Notes under the pieces: model-generated
What the model saw: the letters and a program-made list of their open reading frames with translations, nothing else
Database searches by the model: none
Told to the model about the DNA's origin: nothing
Translations under genes and position numbers: made by a program
Assembly (NCBI GenBank): GCA_023454175.1
Contig: JAEXRW010000022.1
Location: forward strand, 1 to 64,000
Direction of reading: 5' to 3'
From: Bacillota bacterium
Lineage (GTDB): Bacteria > Bacillota > Clostridia > Christensenellales > JAEXRW01
DNA length: 64,000 bases
Part shown: positions 25,703-34,475 of the stretch, piece by piece
Layout of the letters: each line of letters starts with the position of its first letter
How positions within the stretch are numbered: position 1 is the stretch's first letter

Positions 25703-25888
25703 AGTCCACCGCCTTCCAAAGCTGTATGGCTATGTTTATGAGTCGCATGCCTTTGATATGACCCGTTCGGCAGCAAAAAGAAAAGCCGCCGTTCAGGCAG
25801 CATATTCTTCGGATTTATGCATGGTGGTTTTCACTGAATTTTACATGCCCGCCAGGGCGTCTCCGGTCCTATATAACAATAATGGATT

Positions 25889-27184
25889 TTAATAAGCCAG
25901 CGCCACGGCTTCCACTGCCGGCCTCGCGATCTTTTCCCGTTCAATGTTTGCACCCAGGCTTGCCAGCATCCCATCCAGGTTTTCATATCCCCTGTCGATG
26001 TGGTCAGCGTCTTCGATGATGGTCGTGCCCTCCGCCGTCAGCCCCGCCAGCACCATTGCCGCTCCTGCGCGCAGGTCCGGCGCCTTCACCCTTGCGCCTG
26101 TCAGGCTTTCCACTCCGTCCACCACGGCTGTCCTGCCGCGCAGGCTGATCTTGGCGCCCATTTTTAAAAGTTCATCCACATGGCGGAATCTTCCGTCAAA
26201 AACCGTTTCCTCGATGCGGGATATGCCTTCTGCCGTGGATGCCAGCGCCATGAACTGCGCCTGCATATCGGTGGGGTATCCCGGGTACGGCATGGCCTTG
26301 ATATCCGCGGCCCGCAGCCTTTTGTCGGCAGTCACCCGGATGCTCCTTGGATATTCCATCACGTTTGCGCCCATTCGCCGCAACGCACTGGTCACAGCCT
26401 TGAGATGTTCAGGGTTCACGTTCTGCACAGCCACATTGCCTCCCGTTGCCGCAGCCGCCATCATCAGCGTTCCCGCCTCGATCCGGTCGGGGATGGGCGT
26501 GTGCGCGGCTCCGTGCATTCTTTTCACGCCGTCGATACGGATCACGCTCGAACCCGCTCCGTATATTTTGGCGCCCATCTTTTTCAGCAGGAAAGCCAGG
26601 TCCTCCACCTCGGGTTCCGCCGCGGCGTTCCGCAGGATGGTCGTTCCCTCCGCCAGGGTCGCCGCCATCATCAGGTTTTCCGTTGCCCCCACGCTGGGGA
26701 AGGAAAGAAAGATATCAGCGCCGCGCAGCCTATCTGTTCTGGCTTTTACCTGGCCGTCCTGTGCTTCGATGTTTGCGCCCATCGCCATAAACCCTGCAAG
26801 GTGCAGGTCTACGGGTCTGGAGCCGATATTGCACCCGCCCGGCGAGGTTGTGCACACCAGGCCGCAACGGGTGAGGAGCGGCCCGCTGATGAGGAAGGAT
26901 GCGCGCAGCTTCTTCATGATTTTCACATGATCGGTATCGCAGCCCAGGTCCATGCACTGCATGTGCAGCGTACGGTCCTCATAGGTAGCTGAGATGCCCA
27001 GCGCGGAGATCACTTCGCACATTGCAAATACGTCGGATAATGCCGGTACATCTTCTATTGTGACTGGATCGTCGGTGAGAAGCGATGCTGCCATCATGGG
27101 AAGGATCGAGTTTTTTGCCGTGTTTGCCTTTATTTTGCCCGAAAGCGGCGGGCTTTTCTGGACGTACAGCCTGCTCAAACACAC
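25889..27184 (-). CDS. murA: UDP-N-acetylglucosamine 1-carboxyvinyltransferase
   Basis: Catalyses the first committed step of peptidoglycan synthesis, transfer of enolpyruvate from PEP to UDP-GlcNAc. The 431-residue protein has the full two-domain length. Catalytic Cys118 is in SPGGCNIGSRPVDLHL, and Lys24-Asn25 follow PLSGKIKANTAKN. The Cys form predicts fosfomycin sensitivity. A GTG start (27184) with GGGGGTGT upstream fits the family N-terminus. The neighbours ywmB and spoIID match the ywmB-murA-spoIID order of Bacillus. Confidence 0.93.
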   Translation of the reverse strand: MCLSRLYVQKSPPLSGKIKANTAKNSILPMMAASLLTDDPVTIEDVPALSDVFAMCEVISALGISATYEDRTLHMQCMDLGCDTDHVKIMKKLRASFLISGPLLTRCGLVCTTSPGGCNIGSRPVDLHLAGFMAMGANIEAQDGQVKARTDRLRGADIFLSFPSVGATENLMMAATLAEGTTILRNAAAEPEVEDLAFLLKKMGAKIYGAGSSVIRIDGVKRMHGAAHTPIPDRIEAGTLMMAAAATGGNVAVQNVNPEHLKAVTSALRRMGANVMEYPRSIRVTADKRLRAADIKAMPYPGYPTDMQAQFMALASTAEGISRIEETVFDGRFRHVDELLKMGAKISLRGRTAVVDGVESLTGARVKAPDLRAGAAMVLAGLTAEGTTIIEDADHIDRGYENLDGMLASLGANIEREKIARPAVEAVALAY

Positions 27185-27460
27185 ACCCCCGTTTTGGATT
27201 ATGGCGCGCAGCGCGCGTTTGCGCCACGCTGTGACTGATCATATTTTTTGAACTTCGGCCTTTGTGTAGTCCCGATATTATTTGCCTCATGTTCTTTGAA
27301 TTGCTTTACCTTGTAGTGCAATGGCTCTTCTGCTTAAATGTGTTTTGTATAATTTCGTAATTTCCACCTTCTATAGTATGAATGATGTTTCACGCCTGTT
27401 AATGTTCAGGGCCGTTTGTATTGTTGCAAACGGGCGGGAAGTCGTCCTTTTTTGCAGTGG

Positions 27461-28198
27461 TCAGTAGTTATCCAAAACAGCGGGGATGCCGATCAGCACG
27501 TTCGTTTTCCCTGTCGTCGTCTGCCGCATCGCGATCTGGATATTGCACCGCTGCCCGCCGTTTATCAGGTATACCGGCTCGGCATTTGCGTATGCGAATG
27601 TGGAGATGTAATTCTCGCCAAAGCTTCCCTGTATATCGGCAGCCTTTATACGTTTGAAAACATTGTCGCAGATACCTGTCATTTCCGTACGTGTCATGCT
27701 CCGCGTTATGCCTGTCATTTGCCTGTATACATCCGCGCCCGGTTCATGCTGCAGCATCCTCTGTAAGCTCTCCTCTGCTGTCCGGATGGCATTTTCATTG
27801 GCAGTGGTTTGGATGGCGCCCAGCAGCACCAGGTTTTGCGTGTCGGGGAAATACGTCGTACAGATGGCGATGTTCAGTTCGCCGCTTCTGCCGTGCAGTT
27901 CCGTTTCATTTTCTTGCGGTGTGCCGTATTGCTGCGTTTCGGTTTTCAGTCCGATCGCCCTCGCCATGTCGCCTACTATCCTGGATACGGCCTCGCCGCT
28001 CTTTTCTCCCGCATATTTCCAGTATGCCCGTATGCTGTATTGGCCCGCCTGCGCCCCGCTTGCATCCCAGGCCGACTGAAGCAGCCGGTTCTCCGCGCCC
28101 CCGGCTTTTGCCGGGATGGATGCTGCGATGATGATGCAAAGGATGATCACGAACAAAACGGTGGTTCCCGCGGCCAGTCTTTTTCCGAATAAAGTCAA
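27461..28198 (-). CDS. ywmB: YwmB-family protein
   Basis: A 245-residue protein with one N-terminal membrane helix or signal (GTTVLFVIILCIIIAAS) and an extracytoplasmic domain. Recognised mainly by its place directly upstream of murA-spoIID, as in Bacillus, and by the YwmB-like segment ISTFAYANAEPVYLINGGQRCNIQIAMR. I chose a TTG at 28198 because GGAGGAGG lies seven bases before it, unlike the ATG further upstream. Function is not established; a sporulation or cell-wall link is inferred from gene order. Confidence 0.7.
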   Translation of the reverse strand: MTLFGKRLAAGTTVLFVIILCIIIAASIPAKAGGAENRLLQSAWDASGAQAGQYSIRAYWKYAGEKSGEAVSRIVGDMARAIGLKTETQQYGTPQENETELHGRSGELNIAICTTYFPDTQNLVLLGAIQTTANENAIRTAEESLQRMLQHEPGADVYRQMTGITRSMTRTEMTGICDNVFKRIKAADIQGSFGENYISTFAYANAEPVYLINGGQRCNIQIAMRQTTTGKTNVLIGIPAVLDNY

Positions 28199-28357
28199 AT
28201 ATCCGCCTCCTCCGTTACCATTCTTCCCCCGCATTTGCCATACTATACCGATAAAGGGATGGTCAGGGAAGGCGGTCATGGTTGGGGACCGCTTATATAA
28301 ATCAAGATGTTTGCCCTAAAAGGCATGCATCCATTCTCCATTGTCATTCATAATTGA

Positions 28358-28390
28358 AAAGGCCCGGCGATCTTGTATCGTCCGGGCCTA
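28358..28390 (-). terminator. Intrinsic terminator of the symporter gene
   Basis: A GC-rich stem (GGCCCGG plus CGAT, closed by ATCG and CCGGGCC) is followed on the minus strand by TTTT. It lies 40 bases beyond the symporter stop, with a heptamer array between. Confidence 0.8.
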
Positions 28391-28398
28391 ACCTTAAC

Positions 28399-28430
28399 GC
28401 TCAACTCTCAACTTTCAACTGTCAACTGGC
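28399..28430. repeat. Heptamer array abutting the symporter stop codon
   Basis: Four tandem 7-base units (TCAACTC, TCAACTT, TCAACTG, TCAACTG) lie within three bases of the stop codon at 28431. On the coding strand each contains TGA, giving stops in every frame. A related degenerate stretch occurs at 28331-28354. Confidence 0.75.
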
Positions 28431-29921
28431 TTATGCCGGTTCCTCTTTCACACCGAACGCATTGTCGATGTGTTCCTTGGAATATTTGAATTTCAGTGAA
28501 AACGCCGTGACGATGGGCACGATCACCACAGACCCCGCCATTGCCATCACGCCAATGAAAGGCGCCTGTGCCTTGGCCGCGTCCACGCCGCCCGTGAATC
28601 CGAAGAAGAGGGCCAGGCCGATGGTCACAGCGATGCCGGTGATAAAGCCGGCCCACGCGCCCGCCTTGGTGGTCTTTTTCCAGAAGAGCCCGTAGATGTA
28701 TGGCCCCAGGAACGCGCCTGCGATGGCTCCCCAGGAGAAGCTCATCAGCGTCAGTATCTCCGCCACCTGGAAAGCCGCCACCAGCAGGGACAGTCCCGCG
28801 AAGAGGATGCACAGCAGCCGCATCAGCAGCACCACGCTCTTCTGTTTCATGTTTTTCTTGATCACGCCCTTGCCCAGGTCCATGCTGATGGCCCCGCTGG
28901 AGACCAGCACCAGCGAGGAGAGCGTGGACATGGAGGCTGCCAGCACGAGGATGATGATGAGTCCCAGCATCCACTCCGGCAATGCCGTTTGCAGCATGGT
29001 CGGCATGATGGCGTCGTTGCCGCCCTTGGGCATCGTGTTGTTCAGGTAGATGGGTCCGAATACGCCCGAGAAATAGGCCCCGCCTGCGATGATCAGGGCA
29101 AATACCGTAGTGATCACCGTGCCGCGTACGATGGCGGGTTTATCTTTTATGGCGTAGTATTTGTGCACCATCTGCGGCATCCCCCATACGCCCACCGAAG
29201 TGAGGAGGAATACCCAGATCAGGTTCATGAATCCGGGGTTCTGCGAGATATCCAGCAGTTTCGGGCTTATCGCGCCCAGCTTGGAAAGCCCCTCTCCCAG
29301 GCCGCCCACGATCGGGTTGGATACGATGAAAATCACCATCAGCAGCACGCCGCCCAGCATGACGATGCCCTGGATGAAATCCGTCAGCGCCGTGGCAAAG
29401 TACCCGCCTGCGGCCAGGTAGATCGCGGTCAGCAGCGCCATGCCGCCCATGCACCAGAGATAATCGATGCCGAATACGCTCGTGAAGATGAGTCCGAGCC
29501 CCTGGTACACTGATGCGCAGTAGGGTACGAGGAAGATGAAGATTGCGAGGGCCCCTGCGATCTTCAGCCCCTTGCTTTTGTACCGTTTCTCCAGGAATTC
29601 CGGCATGGTGGCCGCGTTCAGCCGCTGCGTCATGGCGCGCGTCCGTTTTGCCAGGATCTGCCATGCCAGGAAGCTGCCGATGAAAGCGTTCCCAAGGCCG
29701 ATCAGGACCGACCAGATGCCGAAATTCCACCCGAACCTCCCCGCATAGCCGATGAATATGACCGCGGAAAAATAGGTGGTGCCGTACGCAAATGCGCTCA
29801 TCCACGCGCCCATCTTGCGCCCGCCCAGGAAAAAATCTTCGGTGGTCTTCGATCTTCGGATGGAATAGATTGCGATAACGATTAAAAGTGCCGCATAAAT
29901 GCCCAGAAATGCATACTTCAT
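28431..29921 (-). CDS. Sodium:solute symporter family protein
   Basis: A 496-residue inner-membrane transporter with about 13 helices that couples Na+ influx to solute uptake. FFLGGRKMGAWMSAFAYGTTYFSA near the N-terminus, GLGLIFTSVFGIDYLW, and LAASMSTLSSLVLVSSGAI in the second half are the SSS-family landmarks. The group contains PutP and PanF relatives, so the substrate could be proline, pantothenate, a sugar or an organic acid. The start is taken as the ATG at 29921; the ATG four codons earlier touches the GGAAGG site. It stands alone between ywmB and a diguanylate cyclase gene. Confidence 0.87.
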   Translation of the reverse strand: MKYAFLGIYAALLIVIAIYSIRRSKTTEDFFLGGRKMGAWMSAFAYGTTYFSAVIFIGYAGRFGWNFGIWSVLIGLGNAFIGSFLAWQILAKRTRAMTQRLNAATMPEFLEKRYKSKGLKIAGALAIFIFLVPYCASVYQGLGLIFTSVFGIDYLWCMGGMALLTAIYLAAGGYFATALTDFIQGIVMLGGVLLMVIFIVSNPIVGGLGEGLSKLGAISPKLLDISQNPGFMNLIWVFLLTSVGVWGMPQMVHKYYAIKDKPAIVRGTVITTVFALIIAGGAYFSGVFGPIYLNNTMPKGGNDAIMPTMLQTALPEWMLGLIIILVLAASMSTLSSLVLVSSGAISMDLGKGVIKKNMKQKSVVLLMRLLCILFAGLSLLVAAFQVAEILTLMSFSWGAIAGAFLGPYIYGLFWKKTTKAGAWAGFITGIAVTIGLALFFGFTGGVDAAKAQAPFIGVMAMAGSVVIVPIVTAFSLKFKYSKEHIDNAFGVKEEPA

Positions 29922-30037
29922 GAGTCCTGCCATCCTTCCGTATTACTTGTTGTAAATAATATAAAAACTGCCGTTCTACATTTTTATATATTACATGATA
30001 TTACATTGTTCTTCAAGCGTTTTATTGGGATCAAGGG

Positions 30038-31135
30038 TCAGCGGCCTGCTCCGTTTTTGCGTTTTCGTTGGTAAAAAGCCCTGTCCGCCGCCTTTATGAG
30101 TTCCTCGCCATTGGCTGCGTCCTGCGGGTAGGATGCCACGCCATATGTCAGGGATATGTCCTTGAGTGTCTTTCCGTCGTAGTTGAATTCCATGGAGGAT
30201 ATCGTCCTGTTCAGTTCTTCGGCGCGTTTGACGGCCTCATGAGCGGTGCACTCGGTCAGTATCAATACAAATTCGTCCCCACCGTACCTGCAGGCGATAT
30301 CCGAGCTGCGCACTTTGGAGCCGAGCACCACGGCTGTGTTTCTGAGCACATGGTCGCCCATCATATGCCCGTATGTATCGTTGATATGTTTGAATTCATT
30401 GATATCCGCCATGATGAGCGAGAGCGGTCTGTTTTTGCGTTTGGCGCGGCTGATCTCCTTTTTCAGTGTCTCCTCCATGTATCTCCGGTTGAAAAGTCCC
30501 GTCAGTGCGTCACGTACCGAAAGCTCCAGGAGCGCCTCTCCCTTCTCTTCCAGTTGCTTTCTTTGTTTTTCGATCTGGTCGATGTGCTTGCGCATCACCA
30601 CGCTGGAGATGATGCCGAGCGTCGCTGTGAAAAGAACAAAGAATAGAAGGCTCGGCCAGTTAATGCTCAGGAGTGCAGGGTTCAAAATGATCATCAATGT
30701 CAAGCCGGTTATTTGCACGGCAGCGATAGCGGCGGTTATCCTCGATGAAAGAAATATGGAGCACAATTGGATGGAAAGTGTGATGTATATGAGCGGCACG
30801 AAATCACCGCTGGATATGGAAGGGTCCAAAAGGATGGAGAACCACGGCCCGGCCACCATGCATATCATCGTCACCCACGCGCTGATGATGTATTTGCCTT
30901 TGATATTTGAAATATATCCGGCCACGAGGCCCGCCAGTAGGCTTCCCACCAGTAGCAGGTAAAAAAAGAGCCGGCCGCCGGTATCCACGAGGCTCACCAA
31001 TACCAGTGTGGCTGTCAATAGGAAAATAAAAAAGGTCTGTACCCACAGCAGGAATACCGGTCTGCTGCCTGCATAGCCCGCGCTTCCAAAACGGTACTTA
31101 TTGGTGATTCGCTTGAAAAACGGGCTTTTCTTCAT
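30038..31135 (-). CDS. Membrane-bound diguanylate cyclase (GGDEF)
   Basis: A 365-residue protein with about six N-terminal membrane helices (roughly residues 25-190), a short coiled segment (MRKHIDQIEKQRKQLEEKGEALLEL) and a C-terminal GGDEF domain. The catalytic loop is RYGGDEF and an RSSD five residues before it is a complete inhibitory I-site. It should therefore make c-di-GMP from two GTP with product inhibition. The start ATG at 31135 follows AAAGGACACC. No EAL domain and no c-di-GMP riboswitch were seen nearby. Confidence 0.9.
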   Translation of the reverse strand: MKKSPFFKRITNKYRFGSAGYAGSRPVFLLWVQTFFIFLLTATLVLVSLVDTGGRLFFYLLLVGSLLAGLVAGYISNIKGKYIISAWVTMICMVAGPWFSILLDPSISSGDFVPLIYITLSIQLCSIFLSSRITAAIAAVQITGLTLMIILNPALLSINWPSLLFFVLFTATLGIISSVVMRKHIDQIEKQRKQLEEKGEALLELSVRDALTGLFNRRYMEETLKKEISRAKRKNRPLSLIMADINEFKHINDTYGHMMGDHVLRNTAVVLGSKVRSSDIACRYGGDEFVLILTECTAHEAVKRAEELNRTISSMEFNYDGKTLKDISLTYGVASYPQDAANGEELIKAADRAFYQRKRKNGAGR

Positions 31136-31478
31136 GGTGTCCTTTGTGTCAATAAAAATATATATATTCAATAATAATGGATTTGCCGAAAAAGGCAATA
31201 TGATAATTCGGGTGTATTCATTGTTTCATGCGATTTTGAACGTGAATTTTTTGTCTTGCTATTTCTGAAGCGGTTGAATAGGGGTCGAGTACCTTCCGCA
31301 TTCCCGCGTGTGAAGGATCTTACGCCCGGAATATCGTTGATCTGTACCGCCTGTTTTGGGCAGTAGTCCTGGCAGGCAATGTAGCGCAGCACCTTCTTCT
31401 CTTATACCGGTTTCTTATCGGCGATCCTATTGGTTCCAAATCGGCATCTGCGTCTCATTGGTAATATCCATATCTTTC

Positions 31479-32378
31479 TTACGCTTCCTTCTCCAGCAGG
31501 TATTTCCGTACCGCCACCCATATCACGCCCTTGCAGCATTCCTTCACGGGTTTTAACGGGACGCCTTTCATCCGTTTTTCCAGCGCCGCCAGGTCAAACC
31601 CTTTTTTTACCACGAAGAATTTTAACCTGCTCGGGGCGATGGCGTTCTTCGGGCACTGGTAGATGCACCGCATGCAGATGATGCACCTGTCGTGGAATTG
31701 CGGTCTTCCGCCTTCCATCGTGATGTTCTGCCTCGGGCAGTTTCTGGCGCACGCCCCGCATCCGGAACAGTTTGGATCTGCGTACAGGAGTTGTCCGAAT
31801 CTCCTTGCGTTCCTGTGTTCCGTATTGGAAATGAAGTGCATCCACCGCGTACTGATCTTGAAGCGCGTCCGGAGCCTTTTTCCGGCCAGTACATCTTCGA
31901 CGATCCTTCGTGATTTGATCGGCAGGGCGTTCAGCATGTGCATGCACAGGTCGTCGTTTTCGCCCACCAGCACGTTGGCCGGCATCACCAGCATTTTCTC
32001 ATATACCACGTCGTAGCCCTTCTTCTCCAGCGTCTTGATGCAGTAAACCCTGCACGAAGTATTTGGCCACATCTCGCCCCCGCCCGATACCGAGATCACG
32101 ATGGTCTTAATCCCCTGTCCATGCGGCAGGTCTTCGATCCAGTCGTAAACGGGCATCGGGGCGTCCATCGCGTGTACGGCATACAGGATAAAAAGGTAAT
32201 GCGCATTCACGATAAGGCCGGGGTGATCCGCCTTCACCGTTTCGTAATCTGCCGCGTCCAGCGAGTGCATATTTACTTCGCAGCCCTTGTCCTTCAATGC
32301 GTCCGTTATGGCGCTGGCGCAGTATTTCGTACCCCCCGTCCCCGAGAAATAAACGACGAGCGCTTTCGGATTTGCCAT
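31479..32378 (-). CDS. EFR1-type flavodoxin-ferredoxin fusion
   Basis: A 299-residue electron-transfer protein. The N-terminal half is flavodoxin-like (VVYFSGTGGTKYCASAI is the FMN phosphate loop), and the C-terminal part holds two 4Fe-4S sites at Cys204, 207, 210, 214 and Cys232, 235, 238, 242, each C-X2-C-X2-C-X3-C-P. This matches the EFR1 family of anaerobes. It probably shuttles electrons between ferredoxin-linked enzymes in the cytosol. GGAAGGAGGG precedes the ATG. The 31136-31478 spacer downstream has no convincing complete gene. Confidence 0.87.
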   Translation of the reverse strand: MANPKALVVYFSGTGGTKYCASAITDALKDKGCEVNMHSLDAADYETVKADHPGLIVNAHYLFILYAVHAMDAPMPVYDWIEDLPHGQGIKTIVISVSGGGEMWPNTSCRVYCIKTLEKKGYDVVYEKMLVMPANVLVGENDDLCMHMLNALPIKSRRIVEDVLAGKRLRTRFKISTRWMHFISNTEHRNARRFGQLLYADPNCSGCGACARNCPRQNITMEGGRPQFHDRCIICMRCIYQCPKNAIAPSRLKFFVVKKGFDLAALEKRMKGVPLKPVKECCKGVIWVAVRKYLLEKEA

Positions 32379-32545
32379 GATAACGCCCTCCTTCCATGCC
32401 TATCCATATATACTGTAACACATGGCGGATATGCGTTCAATCGGACGGTCATGCCCATGGAGCGGGTGTTGCCGCTTCAACCCTTTGCATCCACCTCTGG
32501 AAAGATATATAATATCATCATACTATCGGTTTGGAGGGAAGCTGT

Positions 32546-32890
32546 ATGAAGGTGCTCGGGAGGATCATCGGTTCCATTATTTCCATCGTCATCGTGCTGG
32601 CGGTGGTGCTTTTCGCCATTGCCCTGATCAAGATATCCACCGTGGATAATAAAGCCTCGCAGGTCCCGCTCACCCCGTGGTATTTCGTCAAGATCGAAAA
32701 AGGTGCCGATCCTGTGGATGCCTTCGTCTCCCAGATGGAAAAGGAGCGCTGGACGGTCAAGGAGCGCACGGCAGATAAGGTCGTGCTGGAGCGCGAAGGG
32801 ATCAGGCAGACCACCCTCTCTGGCGACGTCTGGCCCGTGCTGGTTGACGGCAAGCTCTGGTTCTTTGAAGGCTGCAGCGCGACGAAATAA
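32546..32890 (+). CDS. Small membrane-anchored hypothetical protein
   Basis: A 114-residue protein. Residues 4-29 form one membrane helix (RIIGSIISIVIVLAVVLFAIAL) and the remaining about 85 residues are soluble and probably extracytoplasmic (ISTVDNKASQVPLTPWYFVKIEKG onward). GGAGGGAAG before the ATG at 32546 fixes the start, and an intrinsic terminator closes it as a single-gene unit. I recognise no family. Confidence 0.7.
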   Translation: MKVLGRIIGSIISIVIVLAVVLFAIALIKISTVDNKASQVPLTPWYFVKIEKGADPVDAFVSQMEKERWTVKERTADKVVLEREGIRQTTLSGDVWPVLVDGKLWFFEGCSATK

Positions 32891-32904
32891 CGGTCGGATC
32901 AGTT

Positions 32905-32932
32905 AAGGCGCTCCTCTCGGGGCGCCTTCTTC
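32905..32932 (+). terminator. Intrinsic terminator
   Basis: Stem AAGGCGC / GGCGCCTT with the loop around TCCTCTCG, followed by TTCTTC. It lies 15 bases after the small membrane protein gene. Confidence 0.7.
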
Positions 32933-32988
32933 ATATACGAATCCTTAAGCCAAGGTCTACCGGAATCTTTATCGAGGGGGAGAAGTGA

Positions 32989-33553
32989 ATGAAAATCACG
33001 AAGGTTGCCATCTTTGTGACCATGCCGCTTGGTGTGGTTGCCTGTTTCCTGCTTTCAATGATAATTATGAGCCTTGTGGCATATCCTCAGGATACTAGGC
33101 AAGTCGTGCCAGTGGCTCTGTTGCTGTTTGCTTCTGCTGGGCTTTGGATCTTCGCCATTTTATCTTTCAGTATGCGATTGAGTTTTGGTTCCACGTCCTC
33201 AAAAGTAAATGGCGGGCAAAGTGCGTTTGGGAAAGACGCCTCAGAAGCGCCGTTCCCTGTAGTCAAAGGCTACCTCAAGGCTAATATAGCCATATTTGGT
33301 AGTCGGCGCGGTCTCTCTTTCCAGCAGCAGGATATCGGATTACCTTTCCTTTTATGCACAGAACTTCCTGCTGCGCTACGGTGCGGTGGTTATATCAACA
33401 GTTGTTCTATGGCTTGCCCTCCTCGTCTCCTATATTCTTCTCATTGGCAGGGTTCCAAAGGCCGATTTGAAAATAGCCCGACATGTGGTTCTTCCCGTTA
33501 TACTTTTGCTACAAGTGCTTGTATTTAACCTTGCATATATATTGATAGTATAA
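32989..33553 (+). pseudogene. Membrane protein gene with a one-base frameshift
   Basis: The first reading frame encodes two membrane helices (KVAIFVTMPLGVVACFLLSMII and ALLLFASAGLWIFAILSF) and a soluble linker, then turns into non-protein-like sequence near 33295. From there a second frame (+1) continues with a convincing tail containing two more helices (AVVISTVVLWLALLVSYILLI and LPVILLLQVLVFNLAYILIV) up to a stop at 33553. Removing one T from the TTT at 33295-33297 restores one 188-residue four-helix protein. GAGGGGGAG precedes the ATG. It may be a real inactivation or a sequence error. I recognise no family. Confidence 0.7.
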
Positions 33554-33606
33554 GTTCATTCTTTACGAGCAACTCCGATATGGCCTTCTCAATTTTGCCC
33601 CCGGTA

Positions 33607-34320
33607 TTATTTTGACATCAGTTCATCCAGGCTTCCTTTGTACACATCCATGTCCACGTATCCCGCTATGCCGTCCACCTTTCCCCTATCCCAGTACTGC
33701 CACATCCGCCATTCCCGCTCGTCGCTCAGCCTTGGCGGCAGGAACGTGCTGCGTATCCAGATGGGATATTCCTTGAAGTCGCCCTTGATATATTCGTCAT
33801 AGACCGGGTACACCACATACAGGATGGGCTTTTCGCCGTAATGCTTTTCGAGTGTGCTTAAGAGCTTCTTTAGCTCCTGCCGGTATTTTACCTTGTCCGG
33901 CCCCTCCGCCTCCAGGTCCACCACCGGCGGCAGGCTGTCCTCTGCTTTTGGTACGGTGGCGATGAAATTAGCCGCCTGCTCCTCCCCCGTGCTGCTCAGC
34001 GTGAAGTAATGGTATGCCCCGGTTTTCAACCCGGCCTTCCGTACCCCGTCCCGGTTCTTCTGGAAATGATCGTCCTGGTTGGTCTTTCCTTCCGTCGCCT
34101 TTATGTACACAAAAGAAATGTCCTTGTTTGAGCGCACCTTATCCCAGTCGATATCCCCCTGGTAATGGGAAACGTCGATCCCCTTTACCGTATACTTTGC
34201 CGCGAATAACGAATTGGGGCTGATTACACCGAACGTGTATAGCAGCGCCACGGCGATGATGACTGCCATCACGCCTGTAGCCAGCCACGCGGCGCCCCGC
34301 CCTTTCTTTTTCTTTCCCAT
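33607..34320 (-). CDS. GH25 lysozyme with N-terminal membrane anchor
   Basis: A 237-residue muramidase. A basic N-terminus and one helix at about 11-31 anchor it or act as an uncleaved signal. The GH25 domain fills the rest: KGIDVSHYQGDIDW holds Asp49, and VVDLEAEG holds the catalytic Asp135 and Glu137. It would cut the N-acetylmuramic acid to N-acetylglucosamine bond at the outer face of the membrane. GGGGGAG precedes the ATG. It is one of several wall enzymes in this region, next to an L,D-transpeptidase lipoprotein gene on the same strand. Confidence 0.9.
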   Translation of the reverse strand: MGKKKKGRGAAWLATGVMAVIIAVALLYTFGVISPNSLFAAKYTVKGIDVSHYQGDIDWDKVRSNKDISFVYIKATEGKTNQDDHFQKNRDGVRKAGLKTGAYHYFTLSSTGEEQAANFIATVPKAEDSLPPVVDLEAEGPDKVKYRQELKKLLSTLEKHYGEKPILYVVYPVYDEYIKGDFKEYPIWIRSTFLPPRLSDEREWRMWQYWDRGKVDGIAGYVDMDVYKGSLDELMSK

Positions 34321-34440
34321 GTTCTCCCCCGTTTAAGGCTGATAAAGTGATATGATTAATCAAGTGATTAATTGATTGTTTTATACCCTCTCAGGTCTTT
34401 CTATCCCCTAAATATAGGTTCATCCCCACAGGCATGCCCG

Positions 34441-34475
34441 TAATTTTCAATTGTCAATTATCAATTGTCAATTGA
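34441..34475. repeat. Heptamer array abutting the L,D-transpeptidase stop codon
   Basis: Five tandem 7-base units of the form TCAATTG/TCAATTA run directly into the stop codon at 34476. On the coding strand the repeat reads TGACAAT/TGATAAT, with stops in all three frames. Confidence 0.8.

Noticed and set aside
29934..31478. Search for a c-di-GMP riboswitch near the diguanylate cyclase gene
   Set aside because: No GEMM-I or GEMM-II hallmark sequences were seen in the adjacent spacers.
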